DNA of 64,000 nucleotides, taken from assembly GCA_006969905.1 (NCBI GenBank), contig CP030887.1, forward strand, positions 558,001 to 622,000, read 5' to 3'. Below are positions 35,549-43,195 of the stretch, one piece after another. The notes below the pieces were generated by a model. The model was not told the origin of the DNA. It did not search any database and was given only the letters and a program-made list of their open reading frames with translations. Numbering within the stretch: the first letter of the stretch is position 1; each line of letters begins with the position of its first letter. The DNA is from Balneolaceae bacterium. GTDB taxonomy: Bacteria > Bacteroidota > Rhodothermia > Balneolales > Balneolaceae. A program made the position numbers and the translations under genes.

Positions 35549-36841
35549 TTATTTTGCTAATCGAATTCCACTGAATTGCCAACGGGCATCCGTGTGAAAA
35601 AAGTTTCGGTATGTTTTCCGGATGTGGGATTTAGAAGTAGCGCATGACCCGCCACGTAACACATACTGGTTAGCCATAAACTTCCCGTTGTATTCGCCTA
35701 AGGCACCGGGCAAAGGAGCGTAGCCGGGATACGGACTGTAACTGTTTTGTGTCCATTCCCACACATCACCATACATTTGTTTTAGCCCCGAACCTGATCC
35801 TTTTGCAGGAACAGGGTGCATCATATCTTCATCAACAAAATTACCTTCAACTTGCAAATTGCCACATGCATGTTCCCATTCCTGTTCAGTGGGCAGCCGG
35901 CACCCTTTCCAGCGGGCAAAAGCATCAGCCTCAAAATAACTTATATGCGTAACCGGCTCATAATCAGCCACCAGCCGGGCACCGGAAAGCGTAAATTGCA
36001 TCCATTCACCCTCCCGTTTGAACCAATAAAGCGGAGCCTGCCAGTTCTCTGCCTGAACTTTACTCCAGCCTTCATCGAGCCAAAGCTCCGACTTGGTATA
36101 TCCACCTTCATTTATGAACTCAAGATATTCCCGGTTTGTAACCAGGCGATTTGCCAATTCAAAATTCTGGACAAAAGTACGATGAAGAGGGTGTTCGTTA
36201 TCATAAGTAAACTCATCTCCTTTATGGCCAATTTCGACAATCCCTTCAGAGAAAGGAATCCACTCCATAGCCCCCAGATCGTTAACTTCAGGAATTGACC
36301 TCTCTTTATATACAGGCAAAAGCGGGTTTTGAGCCAGCAAATACTTAAGATCTGTCAATATCAGTTCCTGGTGCTGCTGCTCGTGGTGCAAACCAATTTC
36401 CATTACTTTGGCTGCCTCTTTCCAGGTTTTCTCGCTACACCCTTCAATAAATCCTATAACCTGAGCATCCACATAAGCCCTGTATTCAAATACTTGTTTT
36501 ACGGTAGGCCGCGAAAGCATCCCTCGTTTTGCCCGGGTAAAAGGGATACCCGTTTGTAAATAATAGGAATTGAAAAAGTACGCATATTGCGGATGGAGGC
36601 TTTCAAAACCAGGCTGATACTTAGCAAGTACAAAAGTTTCAAAAAACCAACTGGTATGTGCTAAATGCCATTTTGCAGGGCTGGCATTTTCCATCGGCTG
36701 AATAACAAAATCCTCAACCTCTAAAGGTTCCACCAGGTGATGTGTAAATTGCCGTACTTGATTATACCGGTTTATAATATGGTCTTTTGAAAACCTTTCC
36801 CCCTCTTTTGGCGAAGAAACTGCTTCAGAAATAATATGCAT
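35549..36841 (-). CDS. egtB: Ergothioneine biosynthesis protein EgtB (iron-dependent sulfoxide synthase)
   Basis: Joins hercynine to a thiol donor with O2. 430 residues: an N-terminal DinB-like four-helix domain (~20-190) with an iron-ligand motif 'HHEQQHQEL' and an early 'HLAHTSWFFETFV', then a C-terminal FGE-sulfatase domain with 'LANRLVTNREYLEFI', 'RWKGCRLPTEQEWEHAC', 'YGDVWEWTQNSY' and 'RGGSCATSKSHIRKTYRNFFH'. Whether it uses gamma-glutamylcysteine or free cysteine cannot be told; no egtA, egtC or egtE neighbour is present. First gene of an egtB-egtD pair. Confidence 0.95.
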   Translation of the reverse strand: MHIISEAVSSPKEGERFSKDHIINRYNQVRQFTHHLVEPLEVEDFVIQPMENASPAKWHLAHTSWFFETFVLAKYQPGFESLHPQYAYFFNSYYLQTGIPFTRAKRGMLSRPTVKQVFEYRAYVDAQVIGFIEGCSEKTWKEAAKVMEIGLHHEQQHQELILTDLKYLLAQNPLLPVYKERSIPEVNDLGAMEWIPFSEGIVEIGHKGDEFTYDNEHPLHRTFVQNFELANRLVTNREYLEFINEGGYTKSELWLDEGWSKVQAENWQAPLYWFKREGEWMQFTLSGARLVADYEPVTHISYFEADAFARWKGCRLPTEQEWEHACGNLQVEGNFVDEDMMHPVPAKGSGSGLKQMYGDVWEWTQNSYSPYPGYAPLPGALGEYNGKFMANQYVLRGGSCATSKSHIRKTYRNFFHTDARWQFSGIRLAK

Positions 36842-36943
36842 TCTTAAATTCTCTTATGAGTAATAATAATAACGTGAATGTAGCGAATGCAAAGCAAATG
36901 GAAAATCGTAATTACAATAAAAACTCTCTTTTTACCTGAAGCC

Positions 36944-37195
36944 TTATTTATCCCTGTAGAAATAGATTTTTTTATTTCCTGAATCGCGACGGCTTTTGAT
37001 TTTGATACCGTTCAATTTGCCAAATTGATACACGGCAGTACGCATTGAGTTTATATTTTTATCCGAAGTATAAGAAACTTCTATCGCCTGGCCTCCCGGC
37101 TTTAGTTTTTCCAGTGCTTCCAGTAAAGGCTTGAATTTTGATGTCCGCTTTTTAGACGCTTTAACGGTAGAACGTTTTACGAATTTAATCTCCAT
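36944..37195 (-). CDS. Small basic protein, unknown function
   Basis: 83 residues, strongly basic ('KFVKRSTVKASKKRTSKFK' at the N-terminus, 'IKSRRDSGNKKIYFYRDK' at the C-terminus). The middle 'PGGQAIEVSYTSDKNINSMRTAVYQFGKLNGI' predicts a mixed alpha/beta unit. It might bind nucleic acid; the resemblance is to basic composition only. No family recognised. It lies alone in AT-rich sequence between egtB and the tRNA. Confidence 0.55.
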   Translation of the reverse strand: MEIKFVKRSTVKASKKRTSKFKPLLEALEKLKPGGQAIEVSYTSDKNINSMRTAVYQFGKLNGIKIKSRRDSGNKKIYFYRDK

Positions 37196-37348
37196 GACAA
37201 AAAACTATAAAATAATATATAATACCAAAGTATAGTAAATCTGATCAATTATATATTATAAGAATCATTAATGTTCCTTAAATGAAATTATAAGATATTT
37301 TACCTGATCTTTTCTATTTAGGGAGATGAGGAGATTCGATCTATAAAA

Positions 37349-37378
37349 CAAAAAAAGCCATCCCAAAAGGACAGCTTT
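37349..37378 (-). terminator. Terminator downstream of tRNA-Val
   Basis: On the minus strand a 10-bp stem AAAGCTGTCC / GGATGGCTTT with two G-U pairs (37369-37378 with 37354-37363), 5-base loop TTTTG, then TTTTT. It follows the tRNA by 5 bases. Confidence 0.8.
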
Positions 37379-37383
37379 AAAAG

Positions 37384-37458
37384 TGGGCGATGAGGGACTC
37401 GAACCCCCGACCCCCTCGGTGTAAACGAGGTGCTCTAAACCAACTGAGCTAATCGCCC
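37384..37458 (-). tRNA. tRNA-Val (anticodon TAC)
   Basis: 75 bases. Acceptor stem GGGCGAT/ATCGCCC with discriminator A, D arm GCTC...GAGC, anticodon stem CCTCG/CGAGG enclosing loop TTTACAC (anticodon TAC, reading GUA), T arm GGGGG/CCCTC around TTCGAGT. The CCA end is not encoded. Flanked by a strong promoter-like box upstream and a terminator downstream, so it is a single-tRNA transcription unit. Confidence 0.97.
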
Positions 37459-37475
37459 GTTCTGTTGAACGGCGA

Positions 37476-37506
37476 CAAATATACCAACATTTCAAATGCA
37501 GACAAA
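37476..37506 (-). promoter_or_regulatory. Promoter of tRNA-Val: TTTG - 19 bases - TATATTTG
   Basis: On the minus strand TTTG (37503-37506) lies 19 bases before TATATTTG (37476-37483), matching the Bacteroidota -33/-7 consensus TTTG and TAnnTTTG. The predicted start is about 7 bases further, some 10 bases before the tRNA 5' end. Confidence 0.7.
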
Positions 37507-37578
37507 GAAAATTATCACTTAGTTATTGATTTATTGGTTAACACTGTTAACTTATCTCATTCAATTTTTCTTTTATAC

Positions 37579-38883
37579 ATGCAGCAAACAAAAAATTATC
37601 TTTTTACCCCGGTACTTGTAGATGGCTGCCGGATCCCGTTTCTGCGGTCCGCAACTGGTTATAACGACCTTATGGCATATGACCTGGGCAGGATGGCCTT
37701 GCAGGGCTTGCTGGCTCGTAATGCAATTGATCCTGATTCTATTGATCGTGTGATTATGGGTAGCGTAATCCAGGACCCCCGAACCAGTAATGTAGCACGG
37801 GAAAGTGCCTTAGGTGCAGGTATTCCTAATACGGTTCCGGCTTTTACTATTTCACTGGCTTGTATCTCTTCTAACCAGGCGATTACCAGTGGGATGGACC
37901 TGATCCGGTCCGGTCAGGCTAGCATCATTGTAGCTGGCGGAACCGAAACCATGTCGGATATCCCGGTTCGCTATAAAAAGAAGTTTCGCCAAAAAGTATT
38001 GGAGGCTCGCAAATATCGATCCCCTCTCGATTTTTTGAAATTTTTCAGAGGTCTTGGGATCAAAGATTACCTCCCGGAAGTACCTGCTATTGCGGAGTTT
38101 TCGACAGGTGAGACGATGGGGGAAAGTGCAGACCGTATGGCTGCCCGGTTCGGGATTTCCAGGAACGATCAGGATGAGTTTGCCATGCGTTCCCACCACC
38201 TGGCAGCAAAAGCTACCAAGGAAGGCTTATTGAATGATGAAATTATTCCCACCAAAATACCTCCGTCATTCAAAACAATTACTACAGATAATGGCTTCCG
38301 GGAAGACACATCCATGGAGAAGCTTGCAAAGCTTAAACCTGCATTTATTAAACCCCATGGAACCATAACCGCAGGAAATGCTTCTTTTTTTACTGACGGT
38401 GCTTCAGCTTCTTTGATTATGGACGAACAAACAGCTCTGCAACTTGGTCTTACACCCAAAGCCTATTTGAGAGAATATGTATTTGTTTCCCAGGATCCGG
38501 GAGAGGAGCTGTTGCTGGGCCCGGCTTACGCCACTCCAAAAGTTCTTGATGCAATGAATCTGGCCCTGGATGATATTGATGTGTTTGAACTCCATGAAGC
38601 TTTTGCCGGGCAAGTAATGGCTGTTTTGGCCGCTCTCGATTCTGAAACCTTTGCAAAAAAGGCACTGGGTAAAGACAAAAAAATTGGAGGTATTCCCTTT
38701 GAAAAGCTGAATACGCTCGGAGGCTCACTTTCTTTAGGCCACCCGTTTGGTGCTACCGGAGTACGGCTGGTAACTACAGCTGCTAATCGTTTAATCCGCG
38801 AAGACGGGAAGTATGCCCTTGTTTCGGCTTGTGCTGCGGGCGGCCAGGGCCATTCCATTATTCTGGAGAAGTATGGAAGTTGA
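37579..38883 (+). CDS. fadI: Acetyl-CoA C-acyltransferase (thiolase, FadI-like)
   Basis: Last step of beta-oxidation, splitting 3-ketoacyl-CoA to acetyl-CoA. 434 residues from the ATG at 37579; the frame is open further upstream, but those residues are not family-like. Active-site Cys in 'ISLACISSNQAI', then 'VAGGTETMSDIPVRY', 'DVFELHEAFAGQV' (His), 'NTLGGSLSLGHPFGATG' (His) and 'SACAAGGQGHS' (second Cys). The length matches FadI. Paired with fadJ downstream, across a 106-bp hairpin repeat that begins at its stop codon. Confidence 0.94.
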   Translation: MQQTKNYLFTPVLVDGCRIPFLRSATGYNDLMAYDLGRMALQGLLARNAIDPDSIDRVIMGSVIQDPRTSNVARESALGAGIPNTVPAFTISLACISSNQAITSGMDLIRSGQASIIVAGGTETMSDIPVRYKKKFRQKVLEARKYRSPLDFLKFFRGLGIKDYLPEVPAIAEFSTGETMGESADRMAARFGISRNDQDEFAMRSHHLAAKATKEGLLNDEIIPTKIPPSFKTITTDNGFREDTSMEKLAKLKPAFIKPHGTITAGNASFFTDGASASLIMDEQTALQLGLTPKAYLREYVFVSQDPGEELLLGPAYATPKVLDAMNLALDDIDVFELHEAFAGQVMAVLAALDSETFAKKALGKDKKIGGIPFEKLNTLGGSLSLGHPFGATGVRLVTTAANRLIREDGKYALVSACAAGGQGHSIILEKYGS

Positions 38884-38987
38884 CCTCCTCTGTCTCCTCC
38901 TTCATAAGGAGGAGGACTCTTTGACTTAATTTTGAACTAATGAAAAAAGCCTCCCCTCCTTGCCAAGGAGGGGAACGAGGGGAGGTC
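38882..38987. repeat. REP/MITE-like element with terminal inverted repeats, fadI-fadJ spacer
   Basis: About 106 bp. The left end GACCTCCTCT and the right end AGGGGAGGTC (inverted) form imperfect terminal repeats. Each arm also holds its own hairpin: CTCCTCCTT/AAGGAGGAG (38894-38902, 38906-38914) and CCCCTCCTT/AAGGAGGGG (38953-38961, 38965-38973). No open frame is present. It begins in the fadI stop codon and ends 18 bases before fadJ. It may also attenuate fadJ. Confidence 0.7.
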
Positions 38988-39005
38988 GTTTCCTGAAACA
39001 CCACT

Positions 39006-41129
39006 ATGAATTACCTTAACTTTACAACTAAAAACTCCGTCGCCATTATCACTCTAGATCAGCCCGGCGAAAAAGTAAATACGCTGAATGAAGCCATGAT
39101 GGAAGAGTTTTCCGGTTTTCTTGATAAACTGGAAAGTGATAAGCAGCTAAAGGGAATGGTTTTGATCAGCGGAAAAAAGGACAATTTTATTGCCGGGGCA
39201 GATATTGAAATGTTTAAAGCCCGCCAGACTGCCGAGGAAATAGAGCAGCTTAGTAAAGATGGTCATTTTATCCTGAACCGGATCGAAGATTTTAAAAAGC
39301 CAATCATTGTAGCGATTCATGGAAGCTGCATGGGAGGTGGCCTGGAGCTTTCTCTGGCGTGTCATTACCGGATTGCTTCCAACCATTCTAAAACGGTACT
39401 TGCTTTACCCGAAGTAAAGTTAGGGATACTGCCTGGTACAGGTGGAACACAACGGCTTCCAAGGCTTATCGGCATCCAAAAGGCATTGATGTACATGATG
39501 ACGGGTAAAAGCATTTTTGCCCGACCAGCTAAGAAAATTGGACTGGTAGACGAACTGACGCATAAAGATGCACTTGAGGAAGCCGGAATTGCAGCTGTTC
39601 ATAAGCTTTCAGCTTCCGGTTCTTTTAAAAGAAAAGACAAAAGATCCTTTGCTGAAAAACTCCTGGAGAGTAACCCGATTGGCCGTTCCGTCATTTTTTC
39701 CCAGGCTTTGAAAAAAGCCGAAGCCCAAACCCGTGAAAATTATCCAGCCCCACCGAAAATCATTGAGGCTGTTAAATACGGCTACAAGCATGGAAAGGAA
39801 AAGGGGCTCAAAAATGAATCCCGGCTTTTTGGTGAACTGGGGGCTACCCCCGAATCACGGGCGCTGGTAAACCTGTTTTTTGGGATGAACGGGGCAAAAA
39901 AGAATCCATTGCAGCAACACGTTAAGAAGGTTCAAAACATAGGAATTCTTGGTGCAGGATTAATGGGATCAGGCATTGCTGATGTAAGTATCAATAAGGG
40001 TGGTTACAAAGTGCTGCTCAAGGACAGGGATTTGGAATCTGCAGCAAAAGGAGAAAAACTAATTTGGGATTCGTTAGAGGCCAAAAGAAAAAAACGAATC
40101 ATAAGCTCTTTTCAGCGCGACCAAATCGCAAGCAGGGTTACAGGAGTGGACAGCTATACCCATTTTAAAAAAGCAGATATAGTTATAGAAGCCGTATTCG
40201 AAGACCTGGAGCTGAAAAGAAACATATTGGCCGAGGTGGAAGCCTTTACCAAAGAAGATTGTATTTTCGCTTCCAATACGTCCTCTCTTCCCATTTCTGA
40301 TATAACCAAAAATGCCAAAAGACCCCAAAATATAATTGGGATGCACTACTTCTCTCCCGTGCAAAAAATGCCTTTGCTTGAGATCATCGTTACTGATCAA
40401 ACAGCGGAGTGGGTAACTGCAACCGCTTACAATGTCGGGGTGAAGCAAGGCAAAACAGTTATAGTAGTAAACGATGGGCCGGGATTTTATACTACACGGA
40501 TTCTCGCTCCTTACATGAATGAGGCTCTTCTGCTTCTGGAAGAAGGGGCTTCTATCGATTTCCTTGATAAGAGCATGAAAGATTTTGGCTTCCCGGTTGG
40601 GCCCATGGCTTTATTTGATGAAGTGGGAATTGATGTCGGAGCCCACGTAGCCGATACTATGACCCCGGTATTCAATCAAAGAGGAGCATTCAGATCTTCC
40701 AATAAAGCCCATGAGCTTTTAGAGGCCGGTTACCTGGGAAGAAAGAATAATAAAGGCCTGTTTCTCTATGAACCCGGAAAGAAGAAGCAGATCAACAAGA
40801 AAATTTATACTCACTTTGGAGGTTCCTCAAGGAACAACCCTTCTGCCAGGACAGCCCAACATCGGATTGCATTTATGATGATCAATGAAGCTGCTTTTTG
40901 CCTGCAGGAAAATATCCTCCGCTCTCCAACAGATGGCGATTTAGGCGCAATTCTTGGTTTAGGCTTCCCTCCCTTTATAGGTGGCCCCTTCCGGTATCTT
41001 GATCGGTTCGGGGTTGATCATTTCGTGGATATGATGAATGACATGGCAGAGAAATTCGGCCCCCGTTTTAAGCCTGCACCTATTTTGGTTGATTATGCCA
41101 AACAGGGTAAAAAATTCTACTCTGCTTAA
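39006..41129 (+). CDS. fadJ: Multifunctional fatty-acid oxidation enzyme, enoyl-CoA hydratase / 3-hydroxyacyl-CoA dehydrogenase (FadJ-like)
   Basis: 707 residues, the FadB/FadJ length. Residues ~1-190 are a crotonase domain: 'IAGADIEMFKARQ' and the oxyanion region 'HGSCMGGGLELSLACHYRIAS', with 'LPEVKLGILPGTGGTQRLPR'. Residues ~310-500 are the NAD-binding dehydrogenase: 'IGILGAGLMGSGIADVS', 'ASNTSSLPI', 'GMHYFSPVQKMPLLEII'. The C-terminal dimer region contains 'GPGFYTTRILAPYMNEAL' and 'ILGLGFPPFIGGPFRYLD'. Performs steps 2 and 3 of beta-oxidation beside FadI. Confidence 0.95.
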   Translation: MNYLNFTTKNSVAIITLDQPGEKVNTLNEAMMEEFSGFLDKLESDKQLKGMVLISGKKDNFIAGADIEMFKARQTAEEIEQLSKDGHFILNRIEDFKKPIIVAIHGSCMGGGLELSLACHYRIASNHSKTVLALPEVKLGILPGTGGTQRLPRLIGIQKALMYMMTGKSIFARPAKKIGLVDELTHKDALEEAGIAAVHKLSASGSFKRKDKRSFAEKLLESNPIGRSVIFSQALKKAEAQTRENYPAPPKIIEAVKYGYKHGKEKGLKNESRLFGELGATPESRALVNLFFGMNGAKKNPLQQHVKKVQNIGILGAGLMGSGIADVSINKGGYKVLLKDRDLESAAKGEKLIWDSLEAKRKKRIISSFQRDQIASRVTGVDSYTHFKKADIVIEAVFEDLELKRNILAEVEAFTKEDCIFASNTSSLPISDITKNAKRPQNIIGMHYFSPVQKMPLLEIIVTDQTAEWVTATAYNVGVKQGKTVIVVNDGPGFYTTRILAPYMNEALLLLEEGASIDFLDKSMKDFGFPVGPMALFDEVGIDVGAHVADTMTPVFNQRGAFRSSNKAHELLEAGYLGRKNNKGLFLYEPGKKKQINKKIYTHFGGSSRNNPSARTAQHRIAFMMINEAAFCLQENILRSPTDGDLGAILGLGFPPFIGGPFRYLDRFGVDHFVDMMNDMAEKFGPRFKPAPILVDYAKQGKKFYSA

Positions 41130-41188
41130 TAGTAGATATGGACTATAATTCTACAGTTTAAGGCCCGGTCCTCCACGATATCCTATCC

Positions 41189-41634
41189 CTATTCATCTAC
41201 ATGAGGTATGACAGGTTTTGTATCCGCATATCCCGAAGCTTTTAACCGCTCACCCTCAATTCCCTCTTCAATAAAATACTTTACCACTCCTGAAGCACGG
41301 GCAACGGAAAGCTCCCAGTTAGAAGGATAAGTAGGTGTATTGATTGGTACATTATCCCTATGCCTTCCACATCAACCCCGAATTTGTAGAAATCGAGCGT
41401 GTTCATAGCCTGGGTTACTTTATCGATAATGCTCTGGCCAAGTGGCAGAAGATTGGCTTCACCGGAACTGTAAAATGAACTACTGTTGAAAAATAGTTTA
41501 ATGCCATCACGATCTAAAGTAATATCTACCAAACCTTGTTGCTTCTCAGGAGCCAACAATTCATCAAGATCCCTTTTTACTTCTGCAAGAGGAGTTCGTA
41601 CATTTTTATAACTAAAAAGCCCTATCTTTGTGAG
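41189..41634 (-). pseudogene. motB: Remnant of a flagellar motor protein MotB (OmpA-like domain)
   Basis: Read on the minus strand, the frame from 41634 gives 'SYKNVRTPLAEVKRDL...DGIKLFFNSSSFYSSGEANLLPLG...FGVDVEG'. One base is missing at about 41361-41363; beyond it, the other frame continues 'HRDNVPINTPTYPSNWELSVARASGVVKYF...LKASGYADTKPVIP' to a TAG at 41189. Together these are the periplasmic peptidoglycan-binding domain of MotB/MotD. The N-terminal membrane anchor and any start codon are gone: a TAG at 41635-41637 and the yajC promoter region replace them. So it is both truncated and frameshifted. No other flagellar gene is in the window. Confidence 0.85.
41623..41630 (+). promoter_or_regulatory. 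Candidate -7 element for yajC
   Basis: TATCTTTG matches TAnnTTTG and lies 31 bases before the yajC ATG. A TTTG -33 box at the expected spacing is not present, so support is partial. It overlaps the broken 5' end of the motB remnant. Confidence 0.4.
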
Positions 41635-41661
41635 CTATAAATAATCCTTAAAAATATTAGC

Positions 41662-41991
41662 ATGCAATTGTTCAGTTTTTTCTTGATGGCACCTCCGGCA
41701 GATGGCGGTTCCGGCAGTGGTTTTACCAGTATTTTATTCATGGCAGCCATTTTTGTGGTTTTCTACCTTTTTATAATCCGTCCGCAAAGTAAGCGCCAAA
41801 AAGAAATTCAAACGAAAGTCTCTGAGATGAAAAAGGGAGACAAAGTGGTTACTTCTTCAGGAATCATTGGCATCCTTAGTTCTATAGAAGATGATTCTGT
41901 ACTCATTGAAGTGGGAAGTAACGTCAAGATCCGGTTCTTGAAAACCGCTATTAATGATGTAAACCCTAATAAGCCCGAAAAGAAAAGCTAA
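41662..41991 (+). CDS. yajC: Preprotein translocase accessory subunit YajC
   Basis: 109 residues. One N-terminal membrane helix ('ILFMAAIFVVFYLFIIRPQSKRQKE' region), then the YajC signature 'GDKVVTSSGIIGILSSIEDDSVLIEV'. It associates with SecDF in the inner membrane. It lies 9 bases before ribB in the same frame. secD and secF are not in the window. Confidence 0.95.
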   Translation: MQLFSFFLMAPPADGGSGSGFTSILFMAAIFVVFYLFIIRPQSKRQKEIQTKVSEMKKGDKVVTSSGIIGILSSIEDDSVLIEVGSNVKIRFLKTAINDVNPNKPEKKS

Positions 41992-42000
41992 ATTTCGATT

Positions 42001-43194
42001 TTGAGCGACGAATTCCGTTTCAATACCATTCCCGAGGCCATTGAAGACATAAAGAACGGCAAAATGGTCATCGTAGTAGACGATGAAGACCGGGAAAACG
42101 AAGGTGATTTCTTGATGGCTGCTGAACAAGTAACAACAGAAGCTATCAACTTTATGGTTACACATGGCCGTGGATTAGTTTGTGCCCCTATTACTTCCGA
42201 AACAGCTAAAAAACTAAAGCTGTCTCACATGGTTACGGAAGGTGCAGATCCTGATGAAGCTAATTTCACTGTTTCAATTGATCATAAGCGTCTTACCACT
42301 ACAGGTATTTCTGCGGCTGACCGTGCCAATACCATCCGTGAAATAACCAGCGACGATGCAAAAGCCATTGATTTCAGAAGGCCGGGCCATATTTTTCCCC
42401 TGCTTTCTGTAGAAGGTGGTGTACTTCGCAGAGCGGGACATACCGAAGCTGCTATTGACCTTGCGCGGCTCGCAGGCTTAAAACCTGTGGGGATTATCTG
42501 TGAGATCATGAAAGAAAATGGTGAAATGGCAAGGGTTCCTGATCTTATAAAGATCGCCAGGGAATTTGATATGAAGTTCATTACGATTAAAGACCTTATA
42601 GCATATCGGAATGAAAATGAGTCGCTGGTTCACGAGGTCATGGATATAAATATGCCCACCATGTACGGAGATTTTAAGCTCCGGGCTTTTAAGGAAAACC
42701 TGACCGGGGATATTCATCTTGCCCTCACTAAAGGAACATGGACAAAAGAGGAACCTGTGCTTACCCGGGTTCATTCTTCAAATATTATTGGTGATATATT
42801 TGGTGCCCGAAACTCAGATAGTAGCGAGCTTCTGCATCAATCCATGTTGCAGGTAGAGCGGGAAGGAAAAGGCGTAGTCCTTTATATGAATCGGAATCAA
42901 AGAGGTTCTGTGCTGGTGAACCAGCTAAAAAACCTAAAGGCCATGCAGGAAGGCAATTCGGCTTTAAAAGAAGAGGTAAATAATAATCCTAAAAAGAGGG
43001 ATCCCAGGGATTATGGAATTGGGGCACAAATACTCAAATCATTAGGAGTAACGAAGCTTCGTCTTTTAACCAATAACCCGGTAAAACGCATTGGTATTAA
43101 CAGCTTTGGGCTCGAAATTGTAGAACAGGTGGAAATAGACGGTCAACTCGAATTCCTGAGAAAAAGCCTTAATAAGCAAATAAGCGATTCTTAG
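42001..43194 (+). CDS. ribB: 3,4-dihydroxy-2-butanone-4-phosphate synthase with a degenerate GTP cyclohydrolase II half
   Basis: The N-terminal ~200 residues are RibB: 'VVDDEDRENEGDFLMAA', 'HKRLTTTGISAADRA', 'RRPGHIFPL' and 'RAGHTEA', making the four-carbon unit of riboflavin. The rest is a RibA fold, but it has lost its active site: the zinc cysteines are replaced (Asn261, Ser272, Ser274 in 'VHSSNIIGDIFGARNSDSS') and the GTP loop 'RQEGRGIG' reads 'NRNQRGSV'. So only RibB activity is expected, and a separate ribA should exist elsewhere. It starts with TTG; the frame is closed by the yajC stop three codons upstream and no ATG fits. Confidence 0.92.
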   Translation: MSDEFRFNTIPEAIEDIKNGKMVIVVDDEDRENEGDFLMAAEQVTTEAINFMVTHGRGLVCAPITSETAKKLKLSHMVTEGADPDEANFTVSIDHKRLTTTGISAADRANTIREITSDDAKAIDFRRPGHIFPLLSVEGGVLRRAGHTEAAIDLARLAGLKPVGIICEIMKENGEMARVPDLIKIAREFDMKFITIKDLIAYRNENESLVHEVMDINMPTMYGDFKLRAFKENLTGDIHLALTKGTWTKEEPVLTRVHSSNIIGDIFGARNSDSSELLHQSMLQVEREGKGVVLYMNRNQRGSVLVNQLKNLKAMQEGNSALKEEVNNNPKKRDPRDYGIGAQILKSLGVTKLRLLTNNPVKRIGINSFGLEIVEQVEIDGQLEFLRKSLNKQISDS

Positions 43195-43195
43195 T

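Noticed and set aside
35816-36298. 160-residue plus-strand frame inside egtB
   Set aside because: Antisense to a clear EgtB; no start context or motif.
37268-37495. 75-residue frame across tRNA-Val
   Set aside because: Runs through the tRNA and its promoter; coding is implausible.
41281-41559. Treating this 92-residue frame as an independent small gene
   Set aside because: It is the middle of the MotB remnant; the other frame continues the domain and the true start is missing.
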